A model generated the notes under the pieces. That model did no database searches. It had not been told where the DNA came from and saw nothing but the letters and a program-made list of their open reading frames with translations. A stretch of DNA of 64,000 nt from an uncultured Faecalibacterium sp. (lineage in GTDB: Bacteria; Bacillota; Clostridia; Oscillospirales; Ruminococcaceae), in the NCBI GenBank assembly GCA_934503275.1, contig CAKSVD010000004.1, positions 1 through 64,000 of the forward strand. Direction: 5' to 3'. Positions 1 through 7,518 of the stretch are shown one piece after another. A program made the position numbers and the translations under genes. Numbering within the stretch: position 1 is the first letter of the stretch; each line of letters begins with the position of its first letter.

Positions 1-1956
1 GACGGCTGGCAGCAGGAGCGCGCCGACAACTGGCTGCCCGGCGGTCAGGTGTGGCTGAAGAGCCACCCGGATCAGGCTGTGGAGATCCGCTTTGACGGCG
101 AGATCCACGAGAACTGGGACAACGGCTTCCACTACATCCAGCACACCAACTACAACAGCGTCATGGCCATCCCCTCCGATATGTATGTGCAGGGCTACGA
201 TGGAAAGGGCGTTGCAAAGCTGCGTCTGTGGCAGGCAAAGGCTCCGGACTTTGATATGTCCAGCTTCTCTCTGGGCAACTACAACACCGCTATGAGCAAG
301 AATGCCAACGCCGAGCTCATCTCCAAGGTGCTGTACCCCAACGATAACCACGTTGAGGGCAAGATCCTGCGCCTGCGCCAGCAGTACTTCCTGTCCGCTG
401 CTTCTATCGGCGATATCGTGCAGAACCACCTGTCCAGCTACGCTACGCTGGAGAACCTGCCCGACAAGGTCGCTATCCAGCTGAACGACACCCACCCCAC
501 GCTGGCCATCCCCGAGATGATGCGCATCCTGCTGGATGAGTGCGGCTTTGACTGGGACAAGGCCTTCAACATCTGCCAGAAGGTGTTCTCCTACACCAAC
601 CACACCGTTATGGCCGAGGCTCTGGAGAAGTGGAACGTGGACATCTTCAAGATGACCCTGCCCCGCATCTACCAGATCGTGGTGGAGATGGACCGCCGTG
701 CGCGCGAGGAACTGGCAAAGGCCTTCCCCGGCGATCAGGGCAAAATCGACTACATGGCACTGATCGGCGACAATCAGGTACGCATGGCCAACATCTGCGC
801 CTACACCGCCAACAGCATCAACGGCGTTTCCAAGCTGCACAGCGAGATCATTAAGGAGAGCGTTTTCCACGATTACTACCTGTTCAAGCCCAACGCTTTC
901 AAGAACGTGACTAACGGCATTGCATACCGCCGCTGGCTGCTGGCCTCTAACCCCGGCCTGTGCAAGCTGCTGGACGAGACCATTGGCGACGGCTACAAGC
1001 ACGATGCTTCCGATCTGACCAAGCTGAACAAGTACGCCGACGACAAGACCGTGCTGAAGAAGCTGAACGAGATCAAGCTGGCCAACAAGAAGGACTTTGC
1101 AAGTTATCTGGCAAAGAGCACCGGTCAGGTCATTGATCCCAACTCCATCTTTGACTGCCAGGTCAAGCGTATGCACGAGTACAAGCGCCAGCACCTGAAT
1201 GCGCTGAACATCGCTGCACAGTACCTGTACCTGAAGGAGAATCCCAACGCCGACTTTATCCCCAAGACCTACATCTTCGGCGCAAAGGCTGCTCCCGGCT
1301 ACTACATGGCAAAACAGATGATCCGCATGATCTGCAAGCTGGGCGACCTGATCAACAACGACCCCGCCGTGCGCGAGAAGCTGCGCGTGGTGTATCTGGA
1401 GGAGTACTGTGTCTCCCTGAGCGAGCACCTGATGCCCGCTGCCGAGGTCTCTGAGCAGATCTCTCTGGCAGGCACCGAGGCTTCCGGTACCGGCAACATG
1501 AAGTTCATGCTGAACGGTGCCATCACGCTGGGCACTCTGGACGGTGCAAACGTGGAGATCGCCGATGCTGCCGGTAAGGAGAACGAGTTGATCTTCGGTA
1601 TGCTGACCCCCGAGGTGAACAACCTGAAGCAGGTGGGCTACCACCCCAACGCCTTTATCATGGGCGATGACGTGGCCAACAGCGCCCTGAACTTCCTGGA
1701 GCGCGGCTGGAACGGCGAGAACTTCCACGAGGTCACCGAGAACCTGCGCAGCAGCGACCCGTACATGGTCATGGCCGACTTCAAGGACTACCGCCGTGCA
1801 CAGGCCGACCTGCAGAAGCTGTATGCTGACCGCGAGACTTGGGCCCGCATGAGCCTGAAGAACATTGCCAACAGCGGCATCTTCAGCGCAGACCGCGCCG
1901 TGCTGGACTACGCCCGCGATATCTGGTACGCTTCCCCCGTGCCCATGGGTAAGTAA
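1..1956 (+). CDS. glgP: Glycogen/maltodextrin phosphorylase (5' end outside window)
   Basis: Open from base 1 in frame, so the gene begins upstream; 651 codons are visible of a family usually near 800. It is a GT35 phosphorylase releasing glucose-1-phosphate from alpha-1,4-glucan ends using pyridoxal phosphate. The PLP site is clear: EASGTGNMKFMLNG, with the Schiff-base lysine at visible codon 501. Other family signatures are VKRMHEYKRQHLN (nucleotide/phosphate region) and YLEEYCVSLSEHLMPAAEVSEQ... close before the PLP loop. A strong terminator follows within 20 bp of the stop. The next gene is a GH13 alpha-glucan hydrolase, so the two probably serve storage glycogen or maltodextrin breakdown. 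Any N-terminal regulatory sites lie outside the window. Identification is very secure. Confidence 0.97.
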   Translation, partial: DGWQQERADNWLPGGQVWLKSHPDQAVEIRFDGEIHENWDNGFHYIQHTNYNSVMAIPSDMYVQGYDGKGVAKLRLWQAKAPDFDMSSFSLGNYNTAMSKNANAELISKVLYPNDNHVEGKILRLRQQYFLSAASIGDIVQNHLSSYATLENLPDKVAIQLNDTHPTLAIPEMMRILLDECGFDWDKAFNICQKVFSYTNHTVMAEALEKWNVDIFKMTLPRIYQIVVEMDRRAREELAKAFPGDQGKIDYMALIGDNQVRMANICAYTANSINGVSKLHSEIIKESVFHDYYLFKPNAFKNVTNGIAYRRWLLASNPGLCKLLDETIGDGYKHDASDLTKLNKYADDKTVLKKLNEIKLANKKDFASYLAKSTGQVIDPNSIFDCQVKRMHEYKRQHLNALNIAAQYLYLKENPNADFIPKTYIFGAKAAPGYYMAKQMIRMICKLGDLINNDPAVREKLRVVYLEEYCVSLSEHLMPAAEVSEQISLAGTEASGTGNMKFMLNGAITLGTLDGANVEIADAAGKENELIFGMLTPEVNNLKQVGYHPNAFIMGDDVANSALNFLERGWNGENFHEVTENLRSSDPYMVMADFKDYRRAQADLQKLYADRETWARMSLKNIANSGIFSADRAVLDYARDIWYASPVPMGK

Positions 1957-1975
1957 TTTTTCCTTGTAAAACCGC

Positions 1976-2012
1976 AAAGCCCCGGTGGCATTTCGCCCGC
2001 CGGGGCTTTTTT
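1976..2012 (+). terminator. Rho-independent terminator after glgP
   Basis: A 10-bp stem (AAAGCCCCGG pairing with CCGGGGCTTT) is followed by a T-run. It lies 20 bp past the glgP stop and ends at the ribosome binding site of the next gene, so read-through may still feed that gene. Confidence 0.85.
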
Positions 2013-2030
2013 GAGAAAGGACGATCTTTT

Positions 2031-3887
2031 TTGTCTTGTCTGTTCAACAGCTACGACCCCTACTTTAAGCAGCCCTTTGGTGCCGTGCGCGCCGGGCAGA
2101 CTGTGCACCTTTCGCTGTGCATCCCTGAGGAACTGGGCTATGTGGACCCGCACCTTGTGCTGCAAAAGGAGGGCAAATATGATGTGCCCGTGCACTACCG
2201 CATGAAATTTGACGGCCAGACGCCCCACCAGAACCATTTTTCGGTGGACGTTGTGCTGGGCGACCCGGGCTTATACTTCTATTACTTTGACCTGTATACC
2301 GACTTCCGCCGCATCGTGCGCGGGGCCGACAACTGCGGCGTGGTCAGCTGGCAGGAGGGCGAAAGCTGGCAGATCACGGTCTACGAGCCGGATTTCCAGA
2401 CGCCGGAATGTATCAAGGGCAAGGTGTTCTACCAGATCTTCCCGGACCGGTTCTGTGAGGGCATCGAGAACAAGCCCATGCCCTTCCCGGACCGGCTGTA
2501 TCAGGCCGATAAGCACGCCGAGCCCTTCTGGCAGCCCAACGAGACCGGCGGCCATCTGAACGAGGACTACTTCGGCGGCGATTTAGAGGGTATCCGCATC
2601 AAGCTGCCCTACCTGCGGGAGATGGGCGTGGATTATTTGTACCTGAACCCCATCTTTGAGGCGCACTCCAACCACCGCTACAACACCGCCGACTACCTGA
2701 ACGTGGACCCGCTGCTGGGCACCAATGAGGAGTTTGAGGTGCTCTGCCGCGAGGCCGCCAAGTACGGCATCGGCATCGTGCTGGACGGCGTGTTCAGCCA
2801 CACCGGCTCTGACAGCCGGTACTTCAACCGTGAGGGCCGCTACGGCGAGGGCGGCGCTTACCGCGACCCCAACTCTCCCTACCGCAGTTGGTACGACTTT
2901 GACCCCAAGTACAAGGGCGGCTACCGCAGCTGGTGGGGCTTTGAGACCCTGCCGGAGGTCAACGAGGAGACCCCCTCCTTTGTGGAGTTCATCACCGGCG
3001 AGGGCGGCGTCATCGACACATGGCTGCGCCGGGGTGCTGCCGGCTTCCGGCTGGATGTGGCCGACGAGCTGCCGGATGAGTTCATTGAGAAGATCCGTAC
3101 CGCCGTTAAGCGGGTAAGCCCTGAGAAGTTCTTGCTGGGCGAGGTGTGGGAGGACGCCACCACCAAGTTCGGCTTTGACCACCGCCGCACTTACCTGCTG
3201 GGCAAGGGGCTGGACAGCGTGATGAACTACCCCTTCAAGAACTCTGTGCTGGATTTTGTCAAGGGCAAACCCGCCCAGCAGACCGCCAACGAGATCCTTT
3301 CCATCTGCGAGCATTACCCTGCCCCTGCCATCAACACGGCGCTGAACTTTTTGTCCACCCACGACACCGAGCGTGCCCTGACCGTGATCGCGGACGAGCC
3401 CGCCAACGGACGCGGCCGGGAGTGGCAGAGTGCCCGCAGCGTGACCGGCGAAGCCTACGAGGAAGGGATGCTGCGCCTGCGCATGGCGTATGCCATCATC
3501 TACACCCTGCCCGGCGTGCCCTGCCTTTACTACGGCGATGAGATCGGGATGCAGGGCTACCGCGACCCCTTCAACCGCGCCTTCTTCTGCTGGGACAGCC
3601 ACGAGGAGCGGCTGCGCCCGGTGCTGGCACAGCTGGCGCAGCTGCGCCACAGCTGCGAGGCTTTCCGCACCGGTGAACTGCGGGTGCTGCGGGCTGAGGA
3701 CGGCATTCTGCACTATCAGCGCATCGGTAAGACCGAGACTGCGGAGATCATCGTAAACCGCTCCGAGCACATCATCGTGGAGCCGCTGGCCAGTGGCAAG
3801 CACACCGAGGTAAACCCCATGGGCTTTACCATCGTGGTGGAGGAAAACGGCCATAACCCCAACCACAGCTACTACGATATCCAGTAA
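2031..3887 (+). CDS. GH13 alpha-amylase family glucan hydrolase (neopullulanase/maltogenic-like)
   Basis: 618 residues. The N-terminal ~130 residues resemble the beta-sandwich that precedes the barrel in neopullulanase/cyclomaltodextrinase-type enzymes; the catalytic barrel follows. Catalytic residues are visible: nucleophile Asp342 in GFRLDVADE, acid/base Glu371 in LGEVWED, and Asp445 in STHDTER; region I is DGVFSHTG. No signal peptide is present, so it should act in the cytosol on imported or stored maltodextrins, matching glgP directly upstream. The TTG start at 2031 is chosen because AAAGG lies about 10 bp upstream and the protein begins SCLFNSYDPYFKQPF, typical of this family; an earlier frame-shifted ATG-less reading has no support. 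Exact specificity (pullulan, cyclodextrin, maltodextrin) cannot be read from sequence alone. Confidence 0.9.
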   Translation: MSCLFNSYDPYFKQPFGAVRAGQTVHLSLCIPEELGYVDPHLVLQKEGKYDVPVHYRMKFDGQTPHQNHFSVDVVLGDPGLYFYYFDLYTDFRRIVRGADNCGVVSWQEGESWQITVYEPDFQTPECIKGKVFYQIFPDRFCEGIENKPMPFPDRLYQADKHAEPFWQPNETGGHLNEDYFGGDLEGIRIKLPYLREMGVDYLYLNPIFEAHSNHRYNTADYLNVDPLLGTNEEFEVLCREAAKYGIGIVLDGVFSHTGSDSRYFNREGRYGEGGAYRDPNSPYRSWYDFDPKYKGGYRSWWGFETLPEVNEETPSFVEFITGEGGVIDTWLRRGAAGFRLDVADELPDEFIEKIRTAVKRVSPEKFLLGEVWEDATTKFGFDHRRTYLLGKGLDSVMNYPFKNSVLDFVKGKPAQQTANEILSICEHYPAPAINTALNFLSTHDTERALTVIADEPANGRGREWQSARSVTGEAYEEGMLRLRMAYAIIYTLPGVPCLYYGDEIGMQGYRDPFNRAFFCWDSHEERLRPVLAQLAQLRHSCEAFRTGELRVLRAEDGILHYQRIGKTETAEIIVNRSEHIIVEPLASGKHTEVNPMGFTIVVEENGHNPNHSYYDIQ

Positions 3888-3898
3888 ACCACTTTTCC

Positions 3899-3940
3899 GG
3901 GACAGCGAAGCACCGTTTGGGTGTTTTGCTGTCCCATTTT
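3899..3940 (+). terminator. Terminator after the GH13 gene
   Basis: GGGACAGC pairs with GCTGTCCC around a partly paired loop, followed by ATTTT. It starts 11 bp after the stop codon. Confidence 0.8.
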
Positions 3941-4003
3941 CATCCTTTCTTTTCCATTTTTGTCTACATTTTGTTTTCTGTGCAACGTTCCAGTAAAAAG
4001 CCC

Positions 4004-4034
4004 TTGACCTTCCCCCAAGGGTATGCCGTATAAT
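4004..4034 (+). promoter_or_regulatory. Promoter of the nfeD-SPFH operon
   Basis: TTGACC at 4004-4009 and a perfect TATAAT at 4029-4034, with a 19-bp spacer, slightly long. AAGGAGGT follows at 4043-4050, 8 bp before the ATG at 4059. Confidence 0.65.
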
Positions 4035-4058
4035 AGCAGCATAAGGAGGTAACATACC

Positions 4059-4520
4059 ATGCAGATCTCCCCTATTTTCTGGCTGGCTGCAGCCGTGGGC
4101 TTTCTGGCACTGGAGGCCAGTACCTTTAATATGACCTCCATCTGGTTTGCCATCGGCTCTGCCGCCGCCTTGCTGTGCTGCGTGTTCACCGGGTCGTTTC
4201 GGGTGCAGGCAGTGGTCTTTCTGGTGGTAAGCATCCTGTGTCTTGCAGCCTTCCGCCCGCTGGCTGCAAGGCTGCGGCGAAAGCATACCGCCACCAACGG
4301 CGACCGCAATCTGGGACGAGAGGCCACCGTGCTTTCCCCTGTCACCGCCGAAGTCCCCGGCCGGGTACGGCTGGACGGCGTGGACTGGAACGCCCGCTGC
4401 GCCACCCCCGGCGATACCCTTGACCCCGGTGCGCTTTGCCGCGTTACCGAGATCCACAGCACCCTGCTCATCGTAGAGCCTGTTCTGACCGAAAGCCGTA
4501 ACCCCCACACAACCACCTGA
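4059..4520 (+). CDS. NfeD-like membrane protein with C-terminal OB fold
   Basis: 153 residues. Two or three hydrophobic segments occupy residues ~4-65, then a basic linker and a soluble C-terminal domain (GREATVLSPV... VDWNARC... VTEIHSTLLIVEP) typical of the NfeD OB fold. NfeD proteins partner with SPFH/stomatin proteins in membrane microdomains, and the next gene, 15 bp downstream, is exactly such a protein. It is the short form without the serine protease (ClpP-like) domain found in long NfeD proteins. Start is supported by a perfect AAGGAGGT. Role in membrane organisation is inferred from the family; no enzymatic activity is expected. Confidence 0.85.
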   Translation: MQISPIFWLAAAVGFLALEASTFNMTSIWFAIGSAAALLCCVFTGSFRVQAVVFLVVSILCLAAFRPLAARLRRKHTATNGDRNLGREATVLSPVTAEVPGRVRLDGVDWNARCATPGDTLDPGALCRVTEIHSTLLIVEPVLTESRNPHTTT

Positions 4521-4535
4521 CAAAGGAGATGTATT

Positions 4536-5441
4536 ATGGTTCTGTTTTTTGTCATCCTTGCGCTTGTTTTTGTTCTGGTGCTGGTCATTGTTACCAACAT
4601 CGTCATTGTGCCGCAGTCCAAGGTGTATGTCATTGAGCGGCTGGGCAGCTACTCCGATACATGGTCTGCCGGTCTGCACGTCAAGATCCCCTTTATTGAG
4701 CGCATTGCCAAAAAGGTAAGCCTGAAGGAGCAGGTTGCAGACTTTCCCCCTCAGCCTGTTATTACCCGCGATAACGTGACCATGCAGATCGACACCGTGG
4801 TGTTCTTTCAGGTCATGGACGCAAAGCTGTACACCTACGGTGTCAACCAGCCCATTGCCGCCATCGAGAGCCTTTCTGCCACCACCCTGCGCAACATCAT
4901 CGGTGAGATGGAACTGGATCACACCCTGACCAGCCGCGATGTCATCAACGGCAAGATCACCGCCATCCTTGACGAAGCCACCGACAAGTGGGGCATCAAG
5001 GTGAACCGCGTGGAGGTGAAGAACATCATCCCGCCGCGGGAGATCCAGGAGGCCATGGAGAAGCAGATGAAGGCTGAGCGCGAAAAGCGCGCCGTCATCC
5101 TGAAGGCAGACGGTGAAAAGCAGGCCGCCATCACCGCTGCCGAGGGCGAAAAGGAAGCCGCCATCCTGCGCGCCGATGCCGTAAAGCAGCAGCGCATTCT
5201 GGAGGCCGAGGGCGAGGCGCAGGCTATTCTGGCTGTGCAGAAGGCCAACGCCGATGCTATTCGTCTGCTGAACGAGGCCATGCCCAGCGACAAGGTGCTG
5301 GCCATCCGCAGCCTTGAGGCGCTGGCGAAGGTTGCCAACGGCAAGGCCACCAAGATCATCATCCCCTCCGAACTGCAGAATCTGGGCGGCGTTGTGCCCA
5401 GCATCAAGGAACTGATGACCGACCCGAAGGACGCCGAGTAA
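4536..5441 (+). CDS. SPFH/band 7 (stomatin-like, QmcA type) membrane protein
   Basis: 301 residues. One N-terminal membrane helix (residues ~2-24), then the SPFH domain (VPQSKVYVIERLGSYSDTWSAGLH through VEVKNIIPPREIQEAMEKQ) and a charged Ala/Glu/Lys-rich coiled coil at ~180-245 with repeated EKxAAI units. It forms oligomeric scaffolds at the cytoplasmic membrane together with NfeD. It is in an operon with the upstream nfeD-like gene (15-bp gap, AAAGGAG site). The EKQAAI/EKEAAI repeats in the coiled coil are normal for the family. Family call is very secure; the physiological cargo is unknown. Confidence 0.92.
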   Translation: MVLFFVILALVFVLVLVIVTNIVIVPQSKVYVIERLGSYSDTWSAGLHVKIPFIERIAKKVSLKEQVADFPPQPVITRDNVTMQIDTVVFFQVMDAKLYTYGVNQPIAAIESLSATTLRNIIGEMELDHTLTSRDVINGKITAILDEATDKWGIKVNRVEVKNIIPPREIQEAMEKQMKAEREKRAVILKADGEKQAAITAAEGEKEAAILRADAVKQQRILEAEGEAQAILAVQKANADAIRLLNEAMPSDKVLAIRSLEALAKVANGKATKIIIPSELQNLGGVVPSIKELMTDPKDAE

Positions 5442-5471
5442 GCACCCGCTTCTCCACAAGCAGTAAACGAA

Positions 5472-5522
5472 AACAACTCCCGGTCACGTTGCGGTTGCAG
5501 CGTGACCGGGAGTTGTTCTTTT
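5472..5522 (+). terminator. Bidirectional terminator between convergent genes
   Basis: A perfect 17-bp inverted repeat (arms 5472-5488 and 5501-5517, 12-nt loop) with T-rich flanks on both strands. It lies between the SPFH gene and the convergent small membrane protein gene, so it probably ends both. Confidence 0.9.
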
Positions 5523-5546
5523 GCTGTCTATGCTTTATCCGGGGGA

Positions 5547-5945
5547 TCACTTCTCCCTTTTTTCCTTATTCTCCTGTGCCTGCTGTTCGCGGCGCAGTTC
5601 CTTGATGCGCTTTTTCTCACTCTGGACGTGGGGCCATGGCCAGGAAAAGCCCTCGTTCTGCTTGCACCAGCGGGTAAGGGGGTAGAAGGCAAAGGCCAAG
5701 CCAAAAATGTACAGCAGAGCGTACAACAGGGCATCCAGCGTGATCAGGGCATCCAGTGCACCGATCACCGCCACAACGCAGCCTGCCTTTAAAAAGAACT
5801 GGCCGTTCTGGCGGCAGTATTCCTCAAAGTTTTCGGCCTTGACCGCCCTGCGCCCCTGATCGCCCCACACGCGGGGATTTTTCATCACCGAAAAACCGTA
5901 AAAGGCCATCATCAGGCCAAGGGTAAGCTGAAAGCCAAAAAACAT
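5547..5945 (-). CDS. Small membrane protein of unknown function
   Basis: 132 residues. Hydrophobic stretches at ~1-19, ~51-68 and ~69-90 suggest three membrane segments; the C-terminal ~35 residues are highly charged (KKRIKELRREQQAQENKEKREK) and probably cytosolic, possibly helical. The middle contains FEEYCRQNGQFFLKAG. I do not recognise the family by name. The ribosome binding site GAGGTG lies 7 bp before the ATG. The gene follows lysA on the same strand, but a 160-bp MITE-like element fills the 200-bp gap, starting 23 bp upstream of the start codon. No function should be assumed. Confidence 0.7.
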   Translation of the reverse strand: MFFGFQLTLGLMMAFYGFSVMKNPRVWGDQGRRAVKAENFEEYCRQNGQFFLKAGCVVAVIGALDALITLDALLYALLYIFGLAFAFYPLTRWCKQNEGFSWPWPHVQSEKKRIKELRREQQAQENKEKREK

Positions 5946-5968
5946 GGGTCACACCTCGTTTTTATTAG

Positions 5969-6128
5969 GGTGTATCTGAAAACAAAGAAAATGACGAATA
6001 TTTCGCAAGCACAAGCGGGATTTAAGGCAAACAGCCGCAGGAATCCTTTGTGGATTTCAAGGCTGATTCACGCAAAATCCAGCTGTGCTTGTAGAAATAG
6101 ACTAAATTTTCGACTTTTCAGATGCACC
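5969..6128. mobile_element. MITE-like element, copy 1
   Basis: 160 bp bounded by GGTGTATCTGAAAA and its near-perfect inverse TTTTCAGATGCACC (one mismatch). Internal segments also pair (for example AAGCACA...GGATTT with AAATCC...GTGCTT), so the whole unit can fold into a long imperfect hairpin. A second copy at 30684-30843 differs at three positions only. No transposase is encoded. It sits between lysA and the small membrane protein gene. Clear target-site duplications are not visible. Confidence 0.8.
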
Positions 6129-6147
6129 GTAGGATACAAAGGGCGGA

Positions 6148-7434
6148 TCAGTCCTCAAACAGGGGCTTCATAAAGGGCAGAAAGTCCAGCGTTGCAAAGT
6201 AGTCGCGAGGGGTCTGGGCGCGGCGGATCAGCCGGTGAGAGCCGTCCTCGCACAGCAGCACCTCGGCACAGTGCAGCTTGCCGTTGTAGTTGTAACCCAT
6301 AGCGGAGCCGTGGGCACCGGTATCGTGGATGTAAAGGATATCCCCGATGTCGATCTTAGGCAGCATCCGGTCAATGGCAAACTTGTCGTTGTTCTCGCAC
6401 AGGCCACCCACCACATCGTACTTGTGGTCGCAGGGCTCGTTCTCCTTGCCCAGCACCGTGATGTGGTGGTAAGCGCCGTACATGGCGGGGCGCATCAGGT
6501 TTGCGGCGCAGGCGTCCAGACCGATGTACTCCTTATAGATGTGCTTTTCGTGGATGACGGTGGACACCAGTGCGCCGTAGGGGCCGGTGGTAAAGCGGCC
6601 CATCTCGCTGAAGATGGCTACATCGCCCATGCCGGCGGGCACAAGGATCTCCTCAAACTTTTTGCGCACACCCTCGCCGATGGCCATGATGTCATTCTCG
6701 GTCTGCTCCGGGCGGTACGGGATGCCCACGCCGCCGGACAGGTTGATGTAGCTGATATGCGCACCGGTAGCCTGCTGCACCCGGACAGCCAGCCGGAACA
6801 GGATGGCTGCCAGTTCCGGATAGTAGGCGTCCGAGATGGTGTTGGAGGCAAGGAAGGCATGGATGCCGAACTGCTTTGCGCCCTTCTGCATCAGCTTTTT
6901 GTAGCTGTCGATCATCTGCTGCTCGGTCATACCGTACTTGGCATCGCCGGGCTTGTCCATGACCTGAAAGCCCTCTTCGCTCTCGCCCAGCTGGAAGGTC
7001 CCGCCGGGGTTATAGCGGCAGAAGATCTCCTGCGGCACACCGGCCACCCGCTCCAGAAACTCCACCATGGTGGCATCGTCCAGATTGATGTAAGCGCCCA
7101 GTTCATAGGCCTTCTGCATATCCTCCACAGGGGTCTGGTTGGAGGAGAACATGATATCGTGGCCGGTAAAGCCGCAGGCCTCGCTGAGCATCAGTTCGGT
7201 CAGGGAGGAGCAGTCCACGCCGCAGCCCTCCTCCTTGAGGATCTGCAGGATAACGGGGTTCGGCAGTGCCTTGACCGCAAAGTACTCCTTGAAGCCCTTG
7301 TTCCAGCTGAAGGCTTTGTTGATGCGGCGGACATTCTCCCGGATGCCCTTTTCATCGTAGATGTGGAACGGCGTGGGCACATCCTCGATGATCTGCTGTG
7401 CCATCTCCTCGGTCAGAAACGGTTTCTTTTCCAT
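6148..7434 (-). CDS. lysA: Diaminopimelate decarboxylase
   Basis: 428 residues, fold-type III PLP decarboxylase that converts meso-diaminopimelate to lysine, the last step of lysine synthesis. The PLP lysine is Lys55 in YFAVKALPNP; the glycine-rich phosphate loop is NLSGGVGIPYRPE; the catalytic cysteine region is VGGLCENNDKF, and DTGAHGSAMGYNYNG is the typical C-terminal signature. Start ATG is preceded by GAGAGGGATG. It is downstream of the dehydratase gene on the same strand with an 84-bp gap. Lysine pathway genes lysC and hom are elsewhere in this window (46-50 kb), so it is not clustered with them. A related specificity (carboxynorspermidine) is possible but less likely. Confidence 0.93.
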   Translation of the reverse strand: MEKKPFLTEEMAQQIIEDVPTPFHIYDEKGIRENVRRINKAFSWNKGFKEYFAVKALPNPVILQILKEEGCGVDCSSLTELMLSEACGFTGHDIMFSSNQTPVEDMQKAYELGAYINLDDATMVEFLERVAGVPQEIFCRYNPGGTFQLGESEEGFQVMDKPGDAKYGMTEQQMIDSYKKLMQKGAKQFGIHAFLASNTISDAYYPELAAILFRLAVRVQQATGAHISYINLSGGVGIPYRPEQTENDIMAIGEGVRKKFEEILVPAGMGDVAIFSEMGRFTTGPYGALVSTVIHEKHIYKEYIGLDACAANLMRPAMYGAYHHITVLGKENEPCDHKYDVVGGLCENNDKFAIDRMLPKIDIGDILYIHDTGAHGSAMGYNYNGKLHCAEVLLCEDGSHRLIRRAQTPRDYFATLDFLPFMKPLFED

Positions 7435-7518
7435 AATAACATCCCTCTCGTTTTGCGCAGCCCGGCATATTCCGGCCTGCGGTCTATCTCATGCGGCCCA
7501 GTGCCGCAGTTCAAGCTG

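Noticed and set aside
2583..5459. Long open frame (958 codons) on the minus strand across the GH13, NfeD and SPFH genes
   Set aside because: It runs antisense over three clear genes, has low-complexity His/Gly/Val-rich composition typical of GC-rich shadow frames, and no ribosome binding site.
5970..6173. Similar short open frames starting in both MITE copies (also 30685-30936)
   Set aside because: They match only because the repeat is shared, diverge outside it and lack ribosome binding sites.
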